A stretch of DNA of 9,015 bases, from the NCBI GenBank assembly GCA_017556595.1, contig JAFYML010000049.1:1-9015 (forward strand), written 5' to 3'. Both the position numbers and the translations under genes were made by a program. Under the pieces are notes generated by a model, which ran no database searches, was not told the origin of the DNA, and was given only the letters and a program-made list of their open reading frames with translations. Source of the stretch: Bacteroides sp. GTDB lineage: Bacteria; Bacteroidota; Bacteroidia; Bacteroidales; Bacteroidaceae. This document shows, piece by piece, positions 1 through 5,435 of the stretch (positions are counted from its first letter, which is position 1; every line of letters begins with the position of its first letter).

Positions 1-47
1 CCTATTTCAATGAAAAAACATTCAATGATATAATTTTTTTCACTTTC

Positions 48-77
48 TTTGTTACAAAATAACGATTGCTTCGTTTA
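48..77 (+). promoter_or_regulatory. possible promoter of the ECF sigma operon
   Basis: TTTG at 48-51 is followed after 18 bp by TTCGTTTA at 70-77, an imperfect match to the Bacteroides -33/-7 pattern TTTG-N19..21-TAnnTTTG. The same stretch can be read as an ECF-type promoter (GTTAC at 51-55, then CGTTT at 72-76, 16 bp apart), which would fit autoregulation by the downstream sigma factor. A small inverted repeat GTTA-N5-TAAC (51-63) overlaps it. Both readings are weak; nothing else in 1-102 looks like a gene. Confidence 0.3.
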
Positions 78-102
78 CCCTAATGAACAGACGTCCGAAT
101 AG

Positions 103-618
103 ATGAGTGAAGAAACCCTGATATCAACCTTTACACGCTTACGCAAACGCTTGTTGCACATGGCCACGAGCTACTTGCATTCATCGTACGATGCCGACGA
201 TGTGTTGCAAGATGCTTTCTGTCGACTATGGCCGCGTGCCGATAGCTTGGACACACCGCAAGTGGCAGAAGCAATGGCAGTGACTACGGTGCGCAACCTC
301 AGCATAGACAAATGGCGACGACGCACAACGCGCGAGGAGGCGGAATTCGATGCCGAACGTGACACACGACTAAGCGAATCGCCGGTAGAGGAGATGGAAA
401 GGCAAGAACGATACGAGCAACTGAAACTACTCATCGAAAAAGAGCTATCGCCCGTACAACAACAAATACTTCACCTACGCGAATACGAAGAGTTGGAAAT
501 GGCAGAGATAGCCGAAAGGGTAGGGATGACACAAGAAAATGTACGTGTAAACCTATCGCGAGCAAGAAAACGAATAAGAGAAGCATACCAAGAAAGGAGG
601 AATATATATGAAGGATAA
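103..618 (+). CDS. ECF-type RNA polymerase sigma factor
   Basis: A 171-residue sigma-70 family protein of extracytoplasmic-function size, carrying only regions 2 and 4. Region 2 spans about residues 10-75; DADDVLQDAFCRLW (30-43) is the usual core-binding motif and the WRRR segment near 71-74 lies in the -10 recognition part. Region 4 spans about 105-160, with the -35-binding helix-turn-helix at roughly 131-155 (AEIAERVGMTQENVRVNLSRA). ECF factors redirect RNA polymerase to a small regulon when an inhibitory partner releases them. The next gene overlaps this one by 11 bp and encodes a single-pass membrane protein, the typical place for an anti-sigma factor. The ATG at 103 places region 2 at the normal distance from the N terminus. 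No FecR-type partner or SusC/SusD pair is visible, so this is not a standard polysaccharide-utilisation regulator. The family is certain; the target promoters are unknown. Confidence 0.93.
   Translation: MSEETLISTFTRLRKRLLHMATSYLHSSYDADDVLQDAFCRLWPRADSLDTPQVAEAMAVTTVRNLSIDKWRRRTTREEAEFDAERDTRLSESPVEEMERQERYEQLKLLIEKELSPVQQQILHLREYEELEMAEIAERVGMTQENVRVNLSRARKRIREAYQERRNIYEG
595..600 (+). promoter_or_regulatory. strong Shine-Dalgarno of the anti-sigma-like gene
   Basis: AGGAGG lies 7 bp before the ATG at 608, inside the last codons of the sigma gene. This is a perfect Shine-Dalgarno core, in contrast to the A-rich, SD-less leaders of most other genes here, and it fixes the start at 608. Placing it inside the upstream coding sequence suggests translational coupling of sigma factor and partner. 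Confidence 0.75.
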
Positions 619-1060
619 AGCATACTGGAAAGCGCTGACCGAACGCTACTTCGAAGCCGACACAACCCGACAAGAAGAAGTCGAGTTGAAGCAATTTGCC
701 GCTACCACCAACGACCCCGACTTCGACGAGCTACGTGCCGTGATGGGATACTTGGCCGTTGGCCGCAAGCAACATGCGGCAAGCGAAGTGCGCACAAAGC
801 CATCCGCCACCCGTCGCATTGCACTTTATGCTCGTGTAGCCGCCGCGGCTATCTTCCTCCTGATAGCTTTGCCGTGGGGATATCGTCAATGGCAATACCA
901 ACAAGAAAATATCTGCGTGGCATACGTGAATGGTGAACGCTTGACCGATGACGATGAAGTGATGCGCTTGATGAAAGAAACTTTGTTGGCCGTTAACGAC
1001 GAAGAACCGGAAATGATTATGGAAAAACAATTGAGTGACCTATTTCAAACCATAGAATAA
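608..1060 (+). CDS. single-pass membrane protein, probable anti-sigma factor
   Basis: A 150-residue protein with a soluble, charged N-terminal half (1-69), one hydrophobic segment at about 70-90 (ARVAAAAIFLLIALPWGY) preceded by basic residues (TRR at 68-70 region), and a C-terminal part of about 60 residues that should face the periplasm. That topology, the position directly behind and overlapping an ECF sigma gene by 11 bp, and the small size fit an anti-sigma factor that holds the sigma factor at the inner membrane. I see no zinc-binding HxxxCxxC motif of the ZAS type and no FecR domain, so the family is not identified and the function is inferred from position and topology. The periplasmic tail is acidic (TDDDE near 113-117, NDEEPE near 120-125) and could be the signal-receiving part. 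GC content matches the sigma gene and is higher than in the two genes that follow. Confidence 0.75.
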   Translation: MKDKAYWKALTERYFEADTTRQEEVELKQFAATTNDPDFDELRAVMGYLAVGRKQHAASEVRTKPSATRRIALYARVAAAAIFLLIALPWGYRQWQYQQENICVAYVNGERLTDDDEVMRLMKETLLAVNDEEPEMIMEKQLSDLFQTIE

Positions 1061-1077
1061 AACTAAAACTGAACGAT

Positions 1078-1524
1078 ATGAAACGACTCTATTTAACCCT
1101 GTTTGCCTTAATGCTTGTGCTATCCATGCAAGCACAAGAGGGGTTGCTGATAAATGACTTTTTTGACAAAGAGTACCAAAAGCGGGTAAATATAACCGAG
1201 GTATTGGTGAAGGGGAAAAAACTGAAACCCTACAAGTTGACATACTTCCGAAGCATTACCCTAAAAGATGCACCCGATAAGGCCATTGAGATAGAAGAGC
1301 GCTTGTTGAAGGATGCAGAGGATGCTGTAGAAATGAATTCTGCTTCCTTAGGTAAACGATTGTATTTCGGATTTTATTGCTTGCCTCCCCGCAATAACGA
1401 TAAATTACGATACATCTTCTATCGCAACACCAGTGCAAAGAAAGAGGCGAAGCGCGATGAGGTAACTCTTGTCTATATGGAAGGCTATGCCACCCTTGAT
1501 GAAATAGAAAAAATGTTTAAATAA
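1078..1524 (+). CDS. small secreted protein of unknown function
   Basis: A 148-residue protein with a clear signal peptide: MKR, a hydrophobic stretch LYLTLFALMLVLS, then MQA|QE with probable cleavage after residue 19. No lipoprotein cysteine follows, so the mature protein of about 129 residues is expected to be soluble in the periplasm or exported. The mature part is lysine-rich and contains LVKGKKLKPYKLTYFRSITLKD (about 43-64, described by its ends), a helical EIEERLLKDAEDAVEM segment and a C-terminal LVYMEGYATLDEIEKMF segment. From memory it resembles small Bacteroidales proteins annotated DUF6108 that accompany an ECF sigma gene, but I cannot confirm this. It starts 17 bp after the anti-sigma-like gene and is followed after 14 bp by the outer-membrane gene, so it is most likely part of the same transcript. 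No catalytic motif is visible. Confidence 0.8.
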   Translation: MKRLYLTLFALMLVLSMQAQEGLLINDFFDKEYQKRVNITEVLVKGKKLKPYKLTYFRSITLKDAPDKAIEIEERLLKDAEDAVEMNSASLGKRLYFGFYCLPPRNNDKLRYIFYRNTSAKKEAKRDEVTLVYMEGYATLDEIEKMFK

Positions 1525-1538
1525 AAATACTGAAAAGA

Positions 1539-2408
1539 ATGAAAACAAGAAATCTTTGGCTAATGGTAGCCATGATGGCTATGACCATGCAGATGAATGC
1601 ACAAAAGTTAGATACCCTTATCTTTGAACATCCCGATAAGGTGATAATAGGAACCTATAACGACCAAATACGTAAGGTGGTAGTGGAGAATACGGAAGAT
1701 AATAAAAGTACCCGTTTTGAAATGTCGGCTTTCGATTCTCCCGTAGTGATAGAGAATTATTCGAAAGATTGGGATTTCAATATTCCCTTTGTGAAGAAGG
1801 AGATGCCGGTGCGTCGTCATCGTAATGAAGCGCGTCTTGGTGGCCTCGGTATAGGATGGGTAACCGCCTTGAATGCCCCCGAAGGTATGAATGTAGATAT
1901 GGGTGCCTCGTACGAATTTATGGGGCCTCGCTTGGAGTGGCGATACTATCCAAACTATACCGGCCTTAGCTTCTCGTGGGGTGTTGGATTGAATTGGAAA
2001 AACTATCGTATGACTGGATTGACACGCTTCATTAAAGAAGATAACCAAGTGAAGTTGGCCGATTATCCCGAAGGTGCAGAAGTGAAGTTTTCACGCTTGA
2101 AGGTGTTCAGTTGGACAATGCCCTTCATGCTGAACTATGATTTTAACCGCAAAATTGATTTCAGCTTTGGCCCGGTATTGAACTTCAATACACATGCCAG
2201 CTTGAAAACACGCTATACCCTCGATGGGAAGAAAGTGAAAGAGACGGCTAAGGATTTGCATCAAAGTCGCGTAACGGTAGATTTACTTGCTACCTTCGGT
2301 GTTGGCTCAATAGGTGTTTATGCCAAGTATTCACCTTGCAAAGTGCTTAATACCGACTTTGGCCCTGACTTCCGAGGTTTCTCGGCCGGTATGACGATTT
2401 GGTGGTAA
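1539..2408 (+). CDS. predicted outer-membrane beta-barrel protein
   Basis: A 289-residue protein with a signal peptide (residues 1-21, cleavage near MNA|QK). Residues 22-90 form a polar N-terminal domain; from about residue 95 onward the sequence alternates short amphipathic strands rich in aromatics and glycine (GGLGIGWVTAL, GPRLEWRYYP, LSFSWGVGLNWKNYRM, FMLNYDFNRKIDFSFGPVLNF), the pattern of a small barrel of perhaps 8-10 strands. It ends in FSAGMTIWW; a terminal aromatic residue is the usual BAM recognition signal for outer-membrane insertion. No enzyme motif is visible. It is the fourth gene of the sigma-factor cassette, 14 bp behind the secreted protein, and could be the sensor, a channel, or a regulon member. 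Its TAA stop (2406-2408) overlaps the A-run that forms the T-tract of the converging pfkA terminator. Confidence 0.8.
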   Translation: MKTRNLWLMVAMMAMTMQMNAQKLDTLIFEHPDKVIIGTYNDQIRKVVVENTEDNKSTRFEMSAFDSPVVIENYSKDWDFNIPFVKKEMPVRRHRNEARLGGLGIGWVTALNAPEGMNVDMGASYEFMGPRLEWRYYPNYTGLSFSWGVGLNWKNYRMTGLTRFIKEDNQVKLADYPEGAEVKFSRLKVFSWTMPFMLNYDFNRKIDFSFGPVLNFNTHASLKTRYTLDGKKVKETAKDLHQSRVTVDLLATFGVGSIGVYAKYSPCKVLNTDFGPDFRGFSAGMTIWW

Positions 2409-2473
2409 AAAAGAGTGATTAGTGATAAGCGATTAGTTAGCCATCCGGATTTTTTCGCTTATCACTAATCACT
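2407..2473 (-). terminator. pfkA rho-independent terminator built from heptad repeats
   Basis: AGTGATTAGTGATAAGCGA (2414-2432) and its exact reverse complement (2455-2473) form a perfect 19-bp stem around a 22-base loop. Read on the minus strand the stem is followed by C and then six T (2412-2407), the signature of an intrinsic terminator 12 bases after the pfkA stop. On the plus strand no T-tract follows, so for the converging outer-membrane gene it can act at most as a 3'-end-protecting hairpin. The loop contains the palindrome ATCCGGAT (2443-2450). Confidence 0.8.
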
Positions 2474-2490
2474 AACCACTAATCACTAAA
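2414..2490. repeat. inverted heptad-repeat array at the pfkA 3' end
   Basis: The right half reads ATCACTA, ATCACTA, ACCACTA, ATCACTA (2461-2488), four 7-bp units in tandem. The left half holds the same unit inverted: AGTGATT, AGTGATA, AGCGATT, then a decayed AGTTAG (2414-2440). The last right-hand unit ends exactly with the CTA that is the pfkA stop codon on the minus strand (2486-2488). The same units recur at 4439-4466. Confidence 0.85.
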
Positions 2491-3466
2491 TAGAAAGTGC
2501 TCTTAATACATTTACTAACTCCTTCTTGATAGGCTTATCGTTCTTGATAGCCTTGTTGAAGGGTACATAAACTATCTCGTCGTGATGAACGCCCACCATA
2601 ACGTTGCGTTGGCCATCCATGATAGCGTCGATAGCGGCGGCACCAAGGCGGCTTGCTAAGATACGGTCGTGTGCCGTAGGGCTACCACCGCGTTGCAAGT
2701 GGCCAAGGATGGTAACACGTACATCGTATTCGGGATACTCTTTCTTTACGCGTTCGGCATAGTGCATAGCACCACCGGTAAGTTCGCTTTCGGCAACAAG
2801 CACGATACTACTATTCTTCGACTTGCGGAAACCGTTTTTGATGAAATCTTCCAATTGGTCGACATCGGTGCTAAACTCTGGGATGATAGCAGCTTCGGCA
2901 CCACTTGCAATGGCACCATTCAATGCTAAGAAGCCTGCATCGCGTCCCATTACTTCTACGAAGAAGAGACGTTCGTGCGAGGTGGCCGTGTCGCGAATCT
3001 TATCTACGGCATCGAGGATAGTGTTGAGTGCGGTATCATAGCCGATAGTTGTATCGGTGCCATAAAGGTCGTTATCGATAGTGCCGGGAAGGCCAATGCA
3101 AGGTACATCATACTCTTCGGCAAAGACACGAGCGCCGGTTAGCGAGCCATCGCCACCAATTACTACCAATGCGTCGATGCCTTCGGCTTTCATGTTGTCG
3201 TAGGCAATCTTTCGTCCTTCGGGAGTAGTAAACTCTTTGCAACGAGCGGTTTTCAAGATAGTACCGCCTTGTTGGATGATGTTACTTACGTTTTGACTTT
3301 TGAACTCCTTGATTTCTCCGGTCACCAAACCTTTGTATCCACGATAGATACCTTTAACACTCAATCCGTTGTAGATGGCCGCACGGGTGACGGCACGGAT
3401 AGCGGCATTCATGCCTGGGGCATCACCGCCCGAAGTCAAGATTCCGATACAATTTATCTTTGCCAT
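2486..3466 (-). CDS. pfkA: ATP-dependent 6-phosphofructokinase
   Basis: A cytosolic glycolytic enzyme that phosphorylates fructose 6-phosphate to fructose 1,6-bisphosphate. With the start chosen here it has 326 residues, the normal size of bacterial PfkA. Visible motifs: GGDAPGMN (13-20) and GGDGS (104-108) for nucleotide binding, LPGTIDND (126-133) with the catalytic aspartate D131, MGR (173-175) and HLQRGG (256-261) for substrate binding. Glycine after GGD and glycine before TIDND are the residues of ATP-using enzymes; pyrophosphate-using relatives have Asp and Lys there. The ATG at 3464-3466 is preferred over one 33 bp upstream because the upstream ATG lies before the -7 promoter element and the family starts with MAKI-like sequence. 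It follows ispH after 99 bp with its own promoter, and ends in a heptad-repeat terminator. Confidence 0.97.
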   Translation of the reverse strand: MAKINCIGILTSGGDAPGMNAAIRAVTRAAIYNGLSVKGIYRGYKGLVTGEIKEFKSQNVSNIIQQGGTILKTARCKEFTTPEGRKIAYDNMKAEGIDALVVIGGDGSLTGARVFAEEYDVPCIGLPGTIDNDLYGTDTTIGYDTALNTILDAVDKIRDTATSHERLFFVEVMGRDAGFLALNGAIASGAEAAIIPEFSTDVDQLEDFIKNGFRKSKNSSIVLVAESELTGGAMHYAERVKKEYPEYDVRVTILGHLQRGGSPTAHDRILASRLGAAAIDAIMDGQRNVMVGVHHDEIVYVPFNKAIKNDKPIKKELVNVLRALSI

Positions 3467-3488
3467 AATTTTTATCTCTTTTTGTTTG

Positions 3489-3520
3489 CAAATGTACATG
3501 AAGTTAGGGGGAAATGCAAA
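3489..3520 (-). promoter_or_regulatory. pfkA promoter (Bacteroides type)
   Basis: On the minus strand TTTG (3520-3517) is followed after exactly 20 bp by TACATTTG (3496-3489), a full match to the Bacteroides TTTG / TAnnTTTG consensus. Transcription should begin a few bases further on, leaving a leader of roughly 15-20 bases before the ATG at 3466. This lets pfkA be expressed independently of cmk-ispH. Confidence 0.8.
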
Positions 3521-3565
3521 TGAAAATGAAGTTTTGATAAGTCATTTTCCCATATCTGCTACAAT

Positions 3566-4438
3566 CTATTTGTTGTTTAGTAAATGATTGACGGCGGTAT
3601 AAATCTCTTCCATTAACCATTTGGGAGTGGAAGTGGCTCCACAGATGCCTATGCTTTGGGCATTGTGAAACCATGCAGGGTTTATCTCTTCGGCACTATC
3701 AATGATGTGTGCGTTAGGGTTAATGCTGAGGCATTCGTTGAAAAGGATTTTTCCATTCGAGCTTTTCTTGCCGCTAACGAAGAGTATTACATCGTGCGAG
3801 GCGGCAAACTTACGAATGTTGGGGATGCGGTTTGCTACCTGGCGGCAGATGGTGTCGTAGTATTCGAAGGTGACATCGGGCGAAATGTGCTCTTGTATGT
3901 ATGCCACGATGCGTTGAAACTCTTCGAGCGACTTGGTGGTTTGCGAGTATAGACGGATGCTACGGCTGAAGTCGAGTTGTTTGGCCTCTTCCAACTTCTC
4001 TATAACGATGGCTTTGCCGGCGGTTTGACCTACCAAACCTAAAACTTCGGCATGGCCATTCTTACCATAGATAACGATTTGCTTCTCTTCGCCTGCTTGT
4101 GGCAAGTCGTACTCTTGCTTGATGCGCTTTTGAAGACGCAACACTACGGGGCATGTGGCGTCGATAATCTCGATGTCGTTTCTTTGAGCAATGGCATAGG
4201 TTTCAGGTGGTTCGCCATGAGCGCGAAGCAATACCTTTGCATGGCGCAATTGGCTGAATTCGTCGTGATTGATCGTAATCAATCCCATGGCTTTTAGGCG
4301 TTCGACCTCTCGGCTATTGTGTACAATATCCCCTAAGCAATAGAGGATACCGCCCTTTGCTAATTCCTCTTCTGCTTTGTTGATAGCTGTTGTTACACCA
4401 AAGCAGAACCCCGAACCTTCGTCTATTTCAATTTTCAT
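3566..4438 (-). CDS. ispH: 4-hydroxy-3-methylbut-2-enyl diphosphate reductase
   Basis: The last enzyme of the MEP (non-mevalonate) pathway: it reduces HMBPP to a mixture of IPP and DMAPP using a [4Fe-4S] cluster. The 290-residue protein has the three cluster cysteines C12 (GFCFGV), C96 (DATCPVV) and C198 (DTICRQ), the diphosphate- and substrate-contacting histidines H40 (VHN), H74 (HGEPP) and H129, the catalytic glutamate E131 (NGHAEVLG), the SSNGK loop (226-230, equivalent to the Ser-x-Asn of the family) and the late serine in GATSTP (S270). Length and motif order are normal for Bacteroidetes IspH; nothing is missing. It begins 9 bp after the cmk stop; that spacer is a 7-bp repeat array with no Shine-Dalgarno, so it is probably co-transcribed with cmk. 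Products feed the prenyl synthase encoded at 6206-7180. Confidence 0.97.
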   Translation of the reverse strand: MKIEIDEGSGFCFGVTTAINKAEEELAKGGILYCLGDIVHNSREVERLKAMGLITINHDEFSQLRHAKVLLRAHGEPPETYAIAQRNDIEIIDATCPVVLRLQKRIKQEYDLPQAGEEKQIVIYGKNGHAEVLGLVGQTAGKAIVIEKLEEAKQLDFSRSIRLYSQTTKSLEEFQRIVAYIQEHISPDVTFEYYDTICRQVANRIPNIRKFAASHDVILFVSGKKSSNGKILFNECLSINPNAHIIDSAEEINPAWFHNAQSIGICGATSTPKWLMEEIYTAVNHLLNNK

Positions 4439-4466
4439 GGCTAACCACTAATCGCTAATCACTAAT
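4439..4466. repeat. heptad-repeat array at the cmk-ispH junction
   Basis: Four 7-bp units in a row: GGCTAAC, CACTAAT, CGCTAAT, CACTAAT. They belong to the same family as the array at 2461-2490, including the same variants (ACCACTA and a G-for-A change). The array covers the last codons of cmk, its TAG stop (4450-4448) and the whole spacer up to the ispH start codon. Confidence 0.8.
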
Positions 4467-5137
4467 TCAAATTGCTTCATTAACCACTCCTTTTGTTCGG
4501 CAATGGTTAGGTTGCTATTGTCTAATAGTATCGCGTCGTCTGCCTTTCTCAATGGGCTGACCTCCCGATTCTGATCGATGAAATCGCGTTGCTTAACGTT
4601 CTCTAATATCTCTTCGTAGCTGGCCTCTTGACCTTTGGCTTTAAGCTCGTCGTATCGGCGTTGAGCACGAATTTCGGCCGAAGCAGTTACAAATATCTTT
4701 AGCTCGGCATCGGGGAAGACGGTTGTACCAATGTCGCGTCCATCCATTACGATACCTTTTTCTTTACCCATGGCTTGTTGTTGCGCTACCATAGCTTCGC
4801 GTACAAAGTCGAGTGTAGCTACAGGACTAACAAGTGAAGAAACCTCCATAGTACGAATCTTGCTTTCTACGTTCGCACCATTTAGATAAGTGTCGGGGCG
4901 TCCGGTTTCGGCATTCAATTGAAAACTGATGCTGATATCCTTCATTGCTTCTCTCAACTTGGCGGTATTGATTTCCTTGCCATCGACAAGGCCGTTTTCA
5001 ATGCAATAGAGTGTGACGGCGCGATACATAGCACCGCTATCAATATAAATGTATCCTATCTCACGCGCCAAGTCTTTGGCCATCGTGCTTTTGCCGCACG
5101 ATGAAAAACCGTCGATTGCAATTGTTATTTTTTTCAT
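4448..5137 (-). CDS. cmk: (d)CMP kinase / cytidylate kinase
   Basis: Transfers phosphate from ATP to CMP and dCMP, supplying CDP/dCDP for nucleotide and CDP-lipid synthesis in the cytosol. 229 residues, normal for the family. The Walker A loop is GFSSCGKST (10-18); the DSGAMYR segment (33-39), the CMP-binding DGRDIGT motif (132-138) followed by [12 protein letters not shown], and the lid-type RDxxDxxR motif (184-191) are all present. The ATG at 5137 places the P-loop at the usual distance from the N terminus and follows an A-rich, SD-less leader. The last six residues (ELVISD) and the stop are encoded by the 7-bp repeat array at 4439-4466, so the original C terminus may have been replaced or extended by repeat sequence. 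It is the first gene of a minus-strand unit with ispH. Confidence 0.96.
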   Translation of the reverse strand: MKKITIAIDGFSSCGKSTMAKDLAREIGYIYIDSGAMYRAVTLYCIENGLVDGKEINTAKLREAMKDISISFQLNAETGRPDTYLNGANVESKIRTMEVSSLVSPVATLDFVREAMVAQQQAMGKEKGIVMDGRDIGTTVFPDAELKIFVTASAEIRAQRRYDELKAKGQEASYEEILENVKQRDFIDQNREVSPLRKADDAILLDNSNLTIAEQKEWLMKQFELVISD

Positions 5138-5192
5138 ATTTATTGTTTTTTAGATTTACACCTTATTATATATATGCTTCATGAAAAATATC

Positions 5193-5232
5193 TTTTCCCT
5201 TAAGTGAAAATTATTTTTCCCTTAACCCAAAA
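5193..5232. promoter_or_regulatory. paired repeats, possible regulator binding sites
   Basis: TTTTCCCTTAA occurs at 5193-5203 and again at 5215-5225, exactly 22 bp (two helical turns) apart; AAAAT follows each copy at the same offset. The first copy extends into an 18-bp near-palindrome (5193-5210, TTTTC-C-CTTAAG-T-GAAAA, one mismatched pair). Such spacing suggests two sites bound on the same DNA face. They lie between the cmk start and its candidate -7 box. Confidence 0.45.
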
Positions 5233-5241
5233 TATTTTTGC

Positions 5242-5249
5242 CAAAGATA
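5242..5249 (-). promoter_or_regulatory. candidate cmk -7 element
   Basis: CAAAGATA on the plus strand reads TATCTTTG on the minus strand, a full TAnnTTTG match 105 bp before the cmk start. No TTTG is found at the right distance upstream, so this rests on the -7 box only. Confidence 0.35.
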
Positions 5250-5386
5250 CGCGAATTTTAAAATATCTCACTACATTTGTGGGCACAAAAAGCAAAAGTT
5301 TGCTTGGAAAGAATTAAAAAAAATAAAAATATAGCCTTATTTGTGTAAAAAATCCATTTAGGTATGGACATTTGTTAGAAAAGTCC

Positions 5387-5394
5387 TATATTTG
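5387..5394 (+). promoter_or_regulatory. tonB -7 promoter element
   Basis: TATATTTG is a full match to TAnnTTTG, placed 41 bp before the tonB ATG; a leader of some 30-40 bases follows. A -33 TTTG at the standard distance is missing (a TTTG at 5371-5374 is too close). An imperfect inverted repeat, TATGGAC (5363-5369) against GTCCTATA (5383-5390), sits in the spacer and overlaps this box, as a repressor or activator site could. Confidence 0.55.
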
Positions 5395-5435
5395 TTCCCA
5401 AATGAGAAACACTAAAAAATTTAATAATATAAACT

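Larger units (their letters stand above)
5138..5435. other. divergent AT-rich intergenic region, cmk / tonB
   Basis: A 298-bp gap without any credible gene. It carries candidate promoters for both directions, a direct repeat with 22-bp spacing (5193-5232), a small hairpin AGCAAA-AG-TTTGCT (5291-5304), a second perfect TAnnTTTG on the plus strand (TACATTTG at 5272-5279, without a recognisable -33 box), and long A/T runs near 5311-5330. The 5'-leader of cmk may be about 100 bases long. Confidence 0.6.

Noticed and set aside
1608..2048. Minus-strand 146-codon ORF opposite the beta-barrel gene
   Set aside because: No motif or promoter, and the plus-strand frame has a signal peptide and barrel pattern.
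2461..2490. Heptad array considered as a CRISPR remnant
   Set aside because: The 7-bp units are directly adjacent with no unique spacers and there are no cas genes.
3467..3499. Eleven-residue N-terminal extension of PfkA
   Set aside because: Its ATG lies upstream of the -7 promoter box and family members start near MAKI.
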